Positions 18,887 to 28,339 of a stretch of DNA of 64,000 nt are shown piece by piece. A model generated the notes under the pieces. That model searched no databases, had not been told where the DNA came from, and saw only the letters and a list, made by a program, of their open reading frames with translations. The stretch comes from Pseudoalteromonas sp. S2755 (lineage in GTDB: Bacteria; Pseudomonadota; Gammaproteobacteria; Enterobacterales; Alteromonadaceae), in the NCBI RefSeq assembly GCF_005886535.1, contig NZ_PNDS01000027.1, positions 1 to 64,000 of the forward strand. Direction: 5' to 3'. The stretch's first letter is position 1; every line of letters begins with the position of its first letter. Position numbers and translations under genes: made by a program.

Positions 18887-18906
18887 AGTGCCTCTAATGA
18901 GGCACT
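18887..18906. terminator. Bidirectional terminator between secreted protein and precursor B
   Basis: AGTGCCTC-TAAT-GAGGCACT is a perfect 8-bp stem with a tetraloop between convergent genes. Confidence 0.7.
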
Positions 18907-18928
18907 GAACTGTGTTATTTACTCTCGA

Positions 18929-19102
18929 TTAGTAAATATCAGGGCAAGTGTGGCGACCACACGTATTGGCCATACAATGCGTCAGCCGGTCTTGGCTGAA
19001 ACGAAGCGCGCCGCCTGCAACTTGTGGAGTCATTACTGCTGGTACAGTTTGCTTATCAGCTGATAGAGCTTTGATTTTCTTCTTGTTTAACGATAATTTC
19101 AT
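18929..19102 (-). CDS. Class I lanthipeptide precursor peptide B
   Basis: A 57-aa gene, shorter than common length cut-offs. It begins MKLSLNKKKIKALS, nearly the same as precursor A, and its leader ends MTPQVAGG at residues 24-31, again giving a 31-residue leader with a double glycine. The 26-residue core has Cys at 43, 48 and 53 and Ser36, Thr41, Thr47 and Thr52; the end reads CGRHTCPDIY. AGAAGGA lies 8 bp before the ATG, an excellent ribosome site, and a TATAAT-like box is seen further upstream. The match to precursor A over leader and core end, plus LanB, LanC and the C39 exporter nearby, makes this a real gene. Confidence 0.9.
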   Translation of the reverse strand: MKLSLNKKKIKALSADKQTVPAVMTPQVAGGALRFSQDRLTHCMANTCGRHTCPDIY

Positions 19103-19330
19103 TTCAGTATTCCTTCTAAATTATAGGCTCTGATTGAGCTCATTATATTGTAGTTATGTCATCTGATTTGTTCTTTAATGAACAAAAAAGTAACACAGCA
19201 ACCAAGCTAAAACATATTGCTCACTTTTTCAACATTTTGCTATTAATCATATTTTATCAATATTTCTTTTGCGCTTGATAACGGTGATAGAGATGCTAAG
19301 AGCTAAGTAGGACTTGGCATCATGTCATTC

Positions 19331-21883
19331 TTATTCGTTATTTTTCTCTAAGCTCAAAGCTCGTCCTTTGCGACCCGAGCTTGGGTGCACCGCTCTGAGC
19401 GCCTGTACTTGATTAAGTGAGGTATTGAAGGGCACCCAGTTGCCGTTTTCAAGCTGTGCTTCGATAACAAAACCCGGAATGGCGGTAAAAGCGTCGAGCT
19501 TTGCTCCAGAGAGCTGTTTTGCGGCGACAACGGGAATGCGAAACTCAATTCCGGCTTGTGCTAATTTAGGCAGCTCTTGAAGGCCCAAAATAGCCACGAA
19601 TCGTTGCCAATCAGCCTCACGTTGTGCCTGTAACTTAGCCGTAAAATATCCACTAGATTGGCTGTATATACGACCAGCTTGGTACGGTAGCTCCCACTCA
19701 GCGTGGTGCCACGCTCGCTCTGCAAGGGCCAATAACCGTGGATACAGCATGTATTCGGCTTGTGCATCACTGCGCAGCATTTCACTCCATAAGTGCCCTT
19801 GGAGCCCTGCAAACTTAACCCCTTTGTTTAGTGATGAGTCGCTGTCGTTAGCTATGTAGGCGTGGTGATTGGTATTTTTCCAGATCTCTGCATGCGCAGG
19901 GAGGTTGTCTGGCATAAATTCAAACATCTTTTTGCTTTCGATCGCGCGACTTGCCCAGTGATTACCACGCTCTTCTGGGTGAGATTGATATGGAAAGTCA
20001 AAGTAGGTTACATCAGGGCTAGACAAGACAACCTGCCAGCCCTGATTGGCGAAGCGATGCGCGACCGCGTGCCCGTTTTCGCTTAACGTCGCCCAAGCAT
20101 TGCTCTGTACGTTTGCTGGCATATTTGCAGCACGTACATCACCTAAACCGTCGCTCCACCCTGCAACCTGTATTCCTTTTTTATCAAGTAACTTTGCGAT
20201 CCGTTCAATGAAGTAACCGTTAAAGTTGGTAAAATCTTTCACGCTTGCCTGCAATTTTTTACAAGCCGGCGACTCTAGCCAAGCACCTGCGGTTTCATCT
20301 GCACCTATATGGTAAGTGTTGAGTGGTACACCTGCACGGTCATGCAGCACTTTTACTTCGCTTAATACTTTGTCGATAAAGGTGTAAGTGTTTGCAATAC
20401 AGACATTTAGCGTGTTGTCGTTGTAATGTTGAATGGAGCTATAACGCGTCTTGTCAGCAGCTTCTACTAACCGGTACTGCTGTGCATCCTCTGGTTTGCC
20501 TTGTGCCATCAGCTTTTTATATCGCGCCTCCATGGCGATGATTGCAGCACGTGAGTGACCAGGCATATCTAATGAGGGTAACACCTCGATATGATGCGCC
20601 TTGGCATAGCGCAGGATCTCAATATAATCCTCTGCAGAGTAAAAGCCATTTACTTGCGCGTTTTTATCATTCCCAGCACCTAATTGCGGCAATAGGCAGC
20701 GAGTTTCGGTCAAATCAAAGCAGCGATAAGCGCCGACAGAGGTGAGTTCGTCAAGACCGTCGATGGCTAAGCGCCAGCCTTCATCATCCGCTAAATGAAG
20801 GTGCAGTTTATTTAGCTTATATGCCGCCATCTGTTCAATGGTTTGTAAAATAAAGGCTTTGGAGCGGAAGTTGCGGGCAACATCGACGTGTAAACCACGA
20901 AAGTCATACCTTGGTGTATCAATAATATCCACCATGGGAATACTCAAATCATTAATATCCAACAGTCCTGCAAGGCTTTGTAGCGCATAAAATGCAGCGG
21001 CGCTGTTATTGGCTTGGATTGAGATATTATTTTCAGCGACTGTCAGTTGATAATGTGGACTTGATTGTTTATTTGGCTTTACAGCGACATTAACTACAAG
21101 CCCCTCCTTGGTGCTTTTTACCCCAAGGGTATTGAGTCGCTGTTGTGCCATGGCGATAGCATCAGCTGAAGTACCTGAAAGTTGCAGATTAATTCCGGCT
21201 GCTAGATTGAGTCGTTTATCGGACAGCACAGTCAGTTGTTTAGGTTTTGGTATCAGCCCAATTGCAGCATCAAGTGTTGGCCTCACTTGATGTTGATATA
21301 AGTATTCGCTGCCCATCCACGGGGTGTCATCTTTACTGCTGGTTTGCAGCTGGTTGAGCGTATCAAATGGCGTCAGATAAGGTTGTAGCTCAAGTCCTGT
21401 GTCGTTATCGCGCTGAGTTTGCGTGCTTTTGATCACTTGTGGGGTGAGCTTAAGCTGCGCGTCCGTTACAACATAATTTGGCATAAACTCCGAGCGTGTA
21501 ACCTGAGAGTCCTTGGTATAAAAGCGCACGGTAGTGGGAGTACTTGAAAACCCACTAAACCCTGCTGCAGGCGTGATTTTGTGAATATCACCATTGATAT
21601 GGGTGATGGCAAAGTTATCGCCCTCAACATGGTAAATCGGCATCAGTTGGCTAAAAAAGATAGCAAAGTCATTATTTGCCTTGGTATTTTCTGTAGCTAC
21701 GCTAAAACTCAGCTCTGAGTAATAACACTTTTGCTGTGCCTTGGGGCAGGTGCTTGGCTTGCTATCAAGCAAGGTGTACTTTACATCAAGATTTTGGCCC
21801 AACCAGTTTACAGCGGTTTGGTCGAGCGCATAAAGGGGTGACGACACCCCAAAAAGTAGGGCCATAAGCCGATTAAACTTCAT
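19331..21883 (-). CDS. Beta-N-acetylhexosaminidase, GH20, periplasmic or exported
   Basis: Releases terminal GlcNAc from chito-oligosaccharides. The 850-aa protein starts with a signal peptide (MKFNRLMALLFGVSSPLYA). It then has an N-terminal carbohydrate-binding CHB_HEX-type domain, a GH20b domain (residues 210-310, LIPKPKQLT onward), the GH20 barrel (YDFRGLHVDVARNF to about 750) with the catalytic Asp-Glu pair in HIGADETAG, and a small C-terminal CHB_HEX_C domain. The start overlaps the end of the ROK kinase gene by 11 bp, so translation is probably coupled. It is the last gene of the GlcNAc operon. Confidence 0.95.
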   Translation of the reverse strand: MKFNRLMALLFGVSSPLYALDQTAVNWLGQNLDVKYTLLDSKPSTCPKAQQKCYYSELSFSVATENTKANNDFAIFFSQLMPIYHVEGDNFAITHINGDIHKITPAAGFSGFSSTPTTVRFYTKDSQVTRSEFMPNYVVTDAQLKLTPQVIKSTQTQRDNDTGLELQPYLTPFDTLNQLQTSSKDDTPWMGSEYLYQHQVRPTLDAAIGLIPKPKQLTVLSDKRLNLAAGINLQLSGTSADAIAMAQQRLNTLGVKSTKEGLVVNVAVKPNKQSSPHYQLTVAENNISIQANNSAAAFYALQSLAGLLDINDLSIPMVDIIDTPRYDFRGLHVDVARNFRSKAFILQTIEQMAAYKLNKLHLHLADDEGWRLAIDGLDELTSVGAYRCFDLTETRCLLPQLGAGNDKNAQVNGFYSAEDYIEILRYAKAHHIEVLPSLDMPGHSRAAIIAMEARYKKLMAQGKPEDAQQYRLVEAADKTRYSSIQHYNDNTLNVCIANTYTFIDKVLSEVKVLHDRAGVPLNTYHIGADETAGAWLESPACKKLQASVKDFTNFNGYFIERIAKLLDKKGIQVAGWSDGLGDVRAANMPANVQSNAWATLSENGHAVAHRFANQGWQVVLSSPDVTYFDFPYQSHPEERGNHWASRAIESKKMFEFMPDNLPAHAEIWKNTNHHAYIANDSDSSLNKGVKFAGLQGHLWSEMLRSDAQAEYMLYPRLLALAERAWHHAEWELPYQAGRIYSQSSGYFTAKLQAQREADWQRFVAILGLQELPKLAQAGIEFRIPVVAAKQLSGAKLDAFTAIPGFVIEAQLENGNWVPFNTSLNQVQALRAVHPSSGRKGRALSLEKNNE

Positions 21884-22748
21884 TGGCTAGTTCCTTGTAA
21901 TCATGGTTAATTTTATTGTGTTGAAACAATCCGTATGCCCCTAAAAGTGGCGCGTGATTTAAGGTGCTTGGAATGACACGAACGGATTGATATAAAGCAT
22001 TGCCAAGCAACTGCTGCATCTTGGCTTCAAGCGCAGCGTTAAAATAGTCATATGAATGCGTCACGGAGCCGCCAAGTACAATGACATCTGGATTCAGCAC
22101 CATGACTACTTGCGCGAGTGCATGACCAACGTGACTGCCAAAAGTCTCAAATTGTTGTAGTGCAAATGGGTCGCCACTGCGCGCTTGCTCGGCCAACCAC
22201 CTCCCTTCAATTCCTTGTCGCCCAAAGAACTGTCCTGACGCATAATCTTCAATAATTCCATCAAGATAGCTTAAGTTGCCTAGCTCTCCTGCAGCACTAT
22301 GGTTACCCGTATATAAATTACCGTTAAACACAAAACCGGCACCAATGCCTGTGCCAAGGCATACGCCAATTAGGTTGTTGGCATGGTGCTCACCATATAA
22401 GTATTCACCAAATGCAAAGCAGTTTGCGTCATTATGGACGACAACTGGCAATGAAAAGCGCTGTTCTAACAATCCCTTCAGAGGCACATTTTGCCAATTT
22501 GGAATATTTTGTGTTGTCAGCACCGTGCCGCTGTATACATCCAGTGTGCTTGGTACGCCAATCGCAATACCGGTTGTTTCGGCCGTTAGGTTTTCTTCGA
22601 TTAAACGAATAACAAAGGCATTAACTTGGTTCAAGTTGGCCTGACTAGGCACCGCATATTGGCGTACCTGCTCGACCTGAGTGTGGGCAACCGAAGCCAC
22701 AAGCGCTTTGGTGCCTCCCAAGTCAATACATAACAAAGAGTGATTCAT
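21873..22748 (-). CDS. ROK-family sugar kinase, probable N-acetylglucosamine kinase
   Basis: Would phosphorylate GlcNAc taken up by the adjacent permease. The 291-aa chain has the phosphate-1 motif CIDLGGTKALVASV at the N-terminus, the catalytic NDANCFAFGE, and GVCLGTGIGAGFVFNG followed by SAAGELGNL. After GELG the usual ROK zinc motif CxCGxxGCxE is absent; the stretch reads YLDGIIEDYASG instead. It starts 6 bp after the permease stop and overlaps the hexosaminidase gene. Context supports GlcNAc over other sugars; that assignment is inference. Confidence 0.88.
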   Translation of the reverse strand: MNHSLLCIDLGGTKALVASVAHTQVEQVRQYAVPSQANLNQVNAFVIRLIEENLTAETTGIAIGVPSTLDVYSGTVLTTQNIPNWQNVPLKGLLEQRFSLPVVVHNDANCFAFGEYLYGEHHANNLIGVCLGTGIGAGFVFNGNLYTGNHSAAGELGNLSYLDGIIEDYASGQFFGRQGIEGRWLAEQARSGDPFALQQFETFGSHVGHALAQVVMVLNPDVIVLGGSVTHSYDYFNAALEAKMQQLLGNALYQSVRVIPSTLNHAPLLGAYGLFQHNKINHDYKELANEV

Positions 22749-22754
22749 CGTAAT

Positions 22755-24020
22755 TTAACTATTTTCATTTAAAGGTTGAGACAGCATCTTTTGACTATTG
22801 CCAAAAGTTTTATTTTTAATCAAAGGATTAGCCCATACACCAACACTCAGAATATAGCTAAGTGGCAGTAGTAACAGCAGGGCAGCAAGTTGTAAGTTGT
22901 TACTCAATTCAGCCGCAAAACCTATGATGGGAGACATAAAAGCACCGCCAATGATCCCGGTGCATAAAATCCCTGTGATTGCGCCATGGCCGGTTTTGAA
23001 TGAATTTAATGCCAGAGCAAAGATGACCGACCACATAATGGAGAGGAAAAATCCCACAATTGGAAAGGCAACAAGCGCCACGGTAGTGCTACCGAATAAC
23101 GCACTTAGCAGTGCGATAGCGGCGCCAGAGCTGAATAAGATCAAAAGCTTTTGCGCATCAATGAGTTTAAGTAGTGCCAGTCCAAGTAAACAGCCTAAGG
23201 TTAAGCATAACCAGAATTCGCTCACCACTTTTGCGCCTTCGTTGGTTGGATCTAGGCCATGATTCTGCTGCAAAAAGACGGAAATCAGGTTAGCTACACC
23301 TTGTTCTAGTGCGACATAAGCGGCGATGGCGGCAAAAAATTTCAATACGGTTCTATCTTTAAAAAAACCGATACTTTGTGACCAGCTCAGCTGCTGCTTT
23401 TTCTGCTCCGGTACCGCGCTAAATGGCGTAAATTGCGAGAGTAATAGCATCATGACGCTTAGGGCAGCGAATACCGCATAGATACTTAGCCAGGTTTTAT
23501 CTGCTGGGATAACACCAGACAGCGCTCCGCCAAATCCCTCTGCGGTGGCGACTTGAGACTGTAGTTTGCTATACACCAGTGGCGCGAGTGTTGCGGCAGC
23601 ACCAAACATCAACTGCGCAAACACCGAAAGCACGGCAAAGTGTTCTGAACCACCGCTAGCGCGTAATAGTGGATTGATAGCCACTTGCAGTAATGCCATG
23701 GCACAGCCGAGCATAAACAACGCAACCATGGCAATGGCAAACGTTGGCATTAGCACAAAGGTCGTTGCGCCAATTGCAGCAAGGGTAAATGCGAGCTGCA
23801 TAACGGTTTTTTCTCCAAAACGCTGAACTAGCAGTCCCGCTGGAATAGACATCACACCGTAAGCGATAAAAAAGGCGAACGGGAAAAACCCCGCGAGCGT
23901 TAGACCTATGCTGTAACTTTCTATTAATGCTGGAAAAATCGCGCCTAAAATATTGGTGATAAAGGACACCGTAAAAAAGGTTGCCAATACTAAGGCAATC
24001 ACTAGGTAGCTTTTTTTCAT
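22755..24020 (-). CDS. nagP: Sugar MFS transporter of the FucP family, probable GlcNAc permease NagP
   Basis: Inner-membrane proton symporter of 421 aa with about 12 hydrophobic segments. The N-terminus (FFTVSFITNILGAIFPALIE) and FFPFAFFIAYGVMSIPAGLL are typical of FucP/NagP transporters. It lies between a halogenase-like gene and a ROK kinase, the usual setting of NagP in marine gammaproteobacteria. The ATG at 24020 follows a GGTGGAAAT stretch that can act as the ribosome site. Confidence 0.9.
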   Translation of the reverse strand: MKKSYLVIALVLATFFTVSFITNILGAIFPALIESYSIGLTLAGFFPFAFFIAYGVMSIPAGLLVQRFGEKTVMQLAFTLAAIGATTFVLMPTFAIAMVALFMLGCAMALLQVAINPLLRASGGSEHFAVLSVFAQLMFGAAATLAPLVYSKLQSQVATAEGFGGALSGVIPADKTWLSIYAVFAALSVMMLLLSQFTPFSAVPEQKKQQLSWSQSIGFFKDRTVLKFFAAIAAYVALEQGVANLISVFLQQNHGLDPTNEGAKVVSEFWLCLTLGCLLGLALLKLIDAQKLLILFSSGAAIALLSALFGSTTVALVAFPIVGFFLSIMWSVIFALALNSFKTGHGAITGILCTGIIGGAFMSPIIGFAAELSNNLQLAALLLLLPLSYILSVGVWANPLIKNKTFGNSQKMLSQPLNENS

Positions 24021-24126
24021 GTTGTATTTCCACCTTCATTAGAGAGCGGGTGATGGCGTCGCGATCTCGCTTGTGGGCAGACAAACAAAAAGATCAAGGG
24101 GAATCTCACCACCACCCGCAATTGGG

Positions 24127-25614
24127 TTATGCACGGAGTGCTTGTGCTCGCTGTAATTGTTCCAGTGCAGTTGTATGGGCAGTAAAATGCTCATCACTAA
24201 GCTTCGTTAGATAGGCCTTGGCCGCCTGTTCGATATGCTGTGGTGCTTGATCAAAGGGTATTTGGCAGGCGCTATCGCGATGATCCATACCGCCGAGTAA
24301 GCAATACCAACTGGGACGAATATAGGGAGAGTGCTTCTTGTGTTGGTTGAGCCAAGCATCAAAATCAGCACCGCTACGCCAGTGTGTGAGCAGCTCATCG
24401 AGCTCGCTTAAGCTCAGTGCTGCGACTTTCGCATCTTGCCAATACGGTGAATCTGCGCGCTTGCTGGTGGCGTAATGTGCCAGTACATACTCTTTAATAC
24501 CGAGCACCAGTTCTGACAGTTGTTGATTGATGGCTTGTGCCTCAAGCTGTTGCGAAAGCAGCCTACTCAATAACTCAATGCTATAACCTGTGACCATCAG
24601 CGCGGTGGCTTCGAGTGGTTCAATAAAGCTCTGCGCGAGGCCAATAGCAAACACATTGCCTTCAACACTGCGTGCCATCATGCCTACTTTCATGGTGAGA
24701 TGTTTGGCTTGTCCTTTATCGAGTTGCGCGGCTTGACGCAGTTGAGCCTCAGCCTCTTCGGGGGTGTTATGAGCGCTGCTGTATACGTAACCATGTCCGG
24801 TTCTGCCTTGTAGCGGGATCTGCCAGCGCCAGCCGCACGGCATCGCGATAGCAGAAGTGCTTGAAGGTAGCGGGTTTGTTTTAGCGCCAGCAATCGCGAC
24901 CGCTGAATCATTGAGTAACTGATCGGCGAAGGAAATAAAGGGTACTTCGAGCGTTTTCTCTATCAGTAGGGCGTTAAACCCTGAGGCATCGACGTAAAAA
25001 TCGCTTTTCACCTGCTCACCCGACTCAAGTGTCAGTGCCATAATTTCCCGTGCATGATGCTGTACGCTACTCACCGTACTTTGAATATGTTTTACGCCTC
25101 GCGCTAGGCTAAATGCTCTTAACCAATCCGCAAGTTTTTGCGCATCAAAGTGATAGCCGTACTCAAGCGCCCTTGGTAATGGACGCTGTGGCAATGGTGC
25201 TTGTTGCTTGCCGGCCAGTACTGCCGCTAAAAAGTAATGTTCGGGCTTATCTATATATTCGTTACCACGACGTCTGGCGTTGGCGTTGACAAAGTAGACT
25301 TCCGCTGTTTTGGCATCCATTTCAGAGAAGAAAGGATGGAAGTAGCTACCATTGTCGCCATTCCAGTTATCAAAGTAGATCCCGGTTTTATAGCTTGCTT
25401 GGCATGCGGGCATCCAATCGCGTTCTTTCACACCAAGACTTTGCATAAAAAGCTGCAAATGTGGCGTTGAGCCTTCGCCAACGCCAATTCTGCCAATACT
25501 CGATGACTCAATCACCGTGACCGATAAATTGGGTTGATGCTTAGCAAGGTAGGCTGCGCACATCCAACCGGCGGTACCGCCACCAAGGATGGTGAGTGAC
25601 TGTATTGTTTTCAT
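24127..25614 (-). CDS. Tryptophan-halogenase-like flavoprotein in the GlcNAc locus
   Basis: A 495-aa member of the PrnA/tryptophan-halogenase superfamily. It has the FAD motif ILGGGTAGWMCAAYLA at the N-terminus, GVGEGSTP, a Lys in the SYKTGIYFDNW segment at the position of the catalytic Lys of PrnA, and the GWRWQIP motif. Homologues are common next to TonB receptors in sugar-utilisation loci, where their substrate is not established; I do not claim halogenation of tryptophan. An 18-bp tandem repeat duplicates the start region (MKTHLP then MKTIQS), so ATG 25614 or ATG 25632 may be used; I prefer 25614 because the flavin fold follows directly. Confidence 0.85.
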   Translation of the reverse strand: MKTIQSLTILGGGTAGWMCAAYLAKHQPNLSVTVIESSSIGRIGVGEGSTPHLQLFMQSLGVKERDWMPACQASYKTGIYFDNWNGDNGSYFHPFFSEMDAKTAEVYFVNANARRRGNEYIDKPEHYFLAAVLAGKQQAPLPQRPLPRALEYGYHFDAQKLADWLRAFSLARGVKHIQSTVSSVQHHAREIMALTLESGEQVKSDFYVDASGFNALLIEKTLEVPFISFADQLLNDSAVAIAGAKTNPLPSSTSAIAMPCGWRWQIPLQGRTGHGYVYSSAHNTPEEAEAQLRQAAQLDKGQAKHLTMKVGMMARSVEGNVFAIGLAQSFIEPLEATALMVTGYSIELLSRLLSQQLEAQAINQQLSELVLGIKEYVLAHYATSKRADSPYWQDAKVAALSLSELDELLTHWRSGADFDAWLNQHKKHSPYIRPSWYCLLGGMDHRDSACQIPFDQAPQHIEQAAKAYLTKLSDEHFTAHTTALEQLQRAQALRA

Positions 25615-25642
25615 AGGCAAATGAGTTTTCATAGGCAAATGA
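25607..25642. repeat. Two 18-bp tandem repeats over the start codon of the halogenase-like gene
   Basis: GTTTTCATAGGCAAATGA occurs twice in direct tandem (25607-25624 and 25625-25642). The period is six codons, so each copy gives an in-frame ATG. Confidence 0.9.
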
Positions 25643-25672
25643 CCCCAGCCGCAAGCAACTGGGGCTCCGAGG

Positions 25673-28339
25673 TTAGAACTTATAGCTGACGCCAAGGTAA
25701 TAACGCGTACCAAATTCAATGGTGTTCTGCGTCAAGTTGTAGTTGGTGTCGTAAGATTGAATAACCTCATTGGTCAGGTTTACCCCCTCTAAGCTGACAT
25801 CCAGATTTTCCATTGCATGCCACACCAAAGATGCATCCCATTGTTGGTAGCTATCGTTGCGCACCGCTTGTGCTGCACCGACGCCAATCCATTCACTACG
25901 CCAGTTATAAGCGATACGTGCACTAAATTGCTCGTTTTCGAAAAATAGCGAGCCGTTGAATGAGTTTTCAGATACTCCCGGCACCATTTCTTTTGCATTA
26001 TCTGGTGTGGTGGTTTCACTATCCACGTAGGTGTAGTTAGTAATAAAGCCGAAGCCATTATCAAAGCTATGTTGAAGCTGCAGTTCTATCCCTGTTACGT
26101 CACCGTCTCCGTTACTACGTGGGCGTGTGACTCGGCATTGATCATATTTAGAAGGGTCAGTACCGCATCCGTCTACATATTCGATCGCTTCGGTAGAAAA
26201 GACAACGTTGTCAATTTTCTTCACAAAAACGGCTGCTGAGAACAAGGAAGCCTCGGTAAAGTAATATTCGACGCCAATATCCGCTTGGTCTGCTTCATAT
26301 GGTTTAAGATTCGGGTTACCACCGGTGGCAGAGCCAAAGTTGGCATCAATCGCTAGACCTGGCTTTAAGTCGTTGTAGTTAACTCGAGACATCACGCTAG
26401 AGGCGGCCGCACGGATGATAATATCGTCGCTGTAGTCATAAGCGAAGTTGATGCTCGGTAGCCAGTTGTCGTAGCCAACCGTTTCATCGAAAACCATGTT
26501 ATCAACATAACCGCTGGACTGTTGTTCTGTATCCACATAGCGTAAGCCGATATTACCGCGGAAGTTTTCACCGCTGAATTCACTTTGCACATAGATAGCG
26601 AGCATATCTTCTTCGACATTGTAGGTTTTACCAAAATCTTGCTGCTCGATTAATTCACCCGCCTCATACTTGCCAGTGATAAAATCCCACCATTTCTCTT
26701 CATCGAGCTTGGCGTATGAGTTAAGAATATGTCCGCCTGTTTGCGAATGAAGATTGGTAAAAATACCATCACTCCAATTAGCTAAGCTATTACCATCAGG
26801 AACAAAACCAATTACATCTGCTGGATTTCTTTGGAGTGCGATACGTGAAAATTCGTTTTTGTTTACTTTCACACCCGCTTTGATGTTCTTGAAGTAATCA
26901 TGCTCTAGCATCCATTTGATATCGGCTTGTGCATAACTTACTTCATGCTCTTGAACTGTCGTTTGGAAGTTTGATTCATGAGCAAATTTGAGCTGGGAGG
27001 CATCGGTCGGATCTAACGAGTCAAACCAAATTTGATAAGGGCCGGATGCATCATAAGTAAAGCCACCATCGGTACTATTTTGACCGTTAGGGAAGGCTGG
27101 ATCGCCAATTTTTCCACCCTCATCTGTTGCCGGGATCCACCAACTTGAGGAACCAAACTGTGTACCACCATCAGATGTTGATCGACCAATAACACCGCTA
27201 ATCTCGAAAGTATCACCGACGTATTTACCACTGAAGTTTAAGACATCGACTTCCATATTTACGGCGTTACGAACAGTGGGGTTGTATATAATGTTCGCGT
27301 AAGCTGGCAAAATACGTGCACGCTGAGTGCCTCCCGCTGCGTTGTTTTGTACATCAATAGCACCTGCACCACGGGCACTTACGGTAAGGAAGTTATGGTT
27401 TACATGTGGGTTGTCAAACTCAAAGCGAAAGTAGTCTACCGCAAATTCGGTGTTATCGCTTGGTGCAAATTGCGCGGTAAGTTGCGCGCTGGTGCGCTCG
27501 CGCTCAGCTCTAAATGCTTGTGAGCCGATTGCCCAAGCACCCACTGTAGATGCTTGCCCGGTATCTTGATCCGCCGCAAAATATTCATAGTAGCCACCTA
27601 TGGACTCAATAACGTGACGGCCTGAAGTCAGGTTTTCAATAGAGTAAGCGGCCAAAACACCAAACTTTTCATCATCACTCTTCCAACTACCTAAAAACGA
27701 TCCGCTTAAATCATTTTCATCATACAAGGTAGAGCGGCCCATTTCTGCTGACACCATGTAAGTGTGTGCATCTAGGTCCAGTGGTTTACGCGTGACAAGA
27801 TTCACTGTACCACCCAACGCACCTTCTTCAAGGTTTGCTTCAGGCGTTTTGTAGACGTTCACTGCCGAAACTTGTTCTGCAGACAACAACTCCATGTTAA
27901 AAGTACGTGTGGATGGCCCCAAATCATACCAGTCGGTACTGGCAACGGATTGGCCATTTAACAAAATGCGCGACTGCTCTGGTGCGGTACCACGAATAGT
28001 AACGCCGCTGACTTCGCCATATTGGCGGTCTACCGTGACCCCTGAAATACGTTGTAGCGCATCACCAATGTTTTTGTCGGGAAACTTACCAATATCTTCC
28101 GAGGTGATAGCATCAACAATACCGTCTGCAAAGCGCTTGGTGTTCATTGAAGCTTCAAGCGAGCGGCGAATGCCTCTTACTTCAATCACTTCGACTTTTT
28201 CTGTTGCGCTTTGTTCTTCGGCTAATGCTGATGGTGCAGCGGTGAGTAACAGGGGTGAGAAGGTACTTGCTGTCACGATGGCGGCAAGTTTATTCAATTT
28301 AAATTGCTTCAACTTAGTTGTTTTCATTGTTCTGCCCAT
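25673..28339 (-). CDS. TonB-dependent outer-membrane receptor, probable chito-oligosaccharide/GlcNAc uptake
   Basis: An 888-aa outer-membrane receptor. The signal peptide ends near SALA (about residue 40), followed by a TonB-box-like region (EKVEVIEVRGIRRSLEAS), the plug domain (FPDKNIGDALQRISGVTVDR, VTIRGTAPEQSRILLNGQ) and a long beta-barrel ending in the aromatic YYLGVSYKF. It belongs to the proteobacterial sugar-type TonB receptors. The ATG at 28339 has TAGGAAC just upstream; ATG 28327 is a possible alternative. It is the first gene of the minus-strand GlcNAc operon, and an AraC regulator diverges from the same 273-bp gap. Confidence 0.93.
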   Translation of the reverse strand: MGRTMKTTKLKQFKLNKLAAIVTASTFSPLLLTAAPSALAEEQSATEKVEVIEVRGIRRSLEASMNTKRFADGIVDAITSEDIGKFPDKNIGDALQRISGVTVDRQYGEVSGVTIRGTAPEQSRILLNGQSVASTDWYDLGPSTRTFNMELLSAEQVSAVNVYKTPEANLEEGALGGTVNLVTRKPLDLDAHTYMVSAEMGRSTLYDENDLSGSFLGSWKSDDEKFGVLAAYSIENLTSGRHVIESIGGYYEYFAADQDTGQASTVGAWAIGSQAFRAERERTSAQLTAQFAPSDNTEFAVDYFRFEFDNPHVNHNFLTVSARGAGAIDVQNNAAGGTQRARILPAYANIIYNPTVRNAVNMEVDVLNFSGKYVGDTFEISGVIGRSTSDGGTQFGSSSWWIPATDEGGKIGDPAFPNGQNSTDGGFTYDASGPYQIWFDSLDPTDASQLKFAHESNFQTTVQEHEVSYAQADIKWMLEHDYFKNIKAGVKVNKNEFSRIALQRNPADVIGFVPDGNSLANWSDGIFTNLHSQTGGHILNSYAKLDEEKWWDFITGKYEAGELIEQQDFGKTYNVEEDMLAIYVQSEFSGENFRGNIGLRYVDTEQQSSGYVDNMVFDETVGYDNWLPSINFAYDYSDDIIIRAAASSVMSRVNYNDLKPGLAIDANFGSATGGNPNLKPYEADQADIGVEYYFTEASLFSAAVFVKKIDNVVFSTEAIEYVDGCGTDPSKYDQCRVTRPRSNGDGDVTGIELQLQHSFDNGFGFITNYTYVDSETTTPDNAKEMVPGVSENSFNGSLFFENEQFSARIAYNWRSEWIGVGAAQAVRNDSYQQWDASLVWHAMENLDVSLEGVNLTNEVIQSYDTNYNLTQNTIEFGTRYYLGVSYKF

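Noticed and set aside
18948-19133. Plus-strand frame of 61 codons over the end of the lanthipeptide cluster
   Set aside because: It lies opposite precursor B, which has a strong ribosome site and a leader shared with precursor A; the plus frame has no such support.
24127-25614. True tryptophan halogenase of a natural-product pathway
   Set aside because: It lies inside a GlcNAc uptake operon and not near the NRPS or lanthipeptide genes; family membership alone does not show halogenation.
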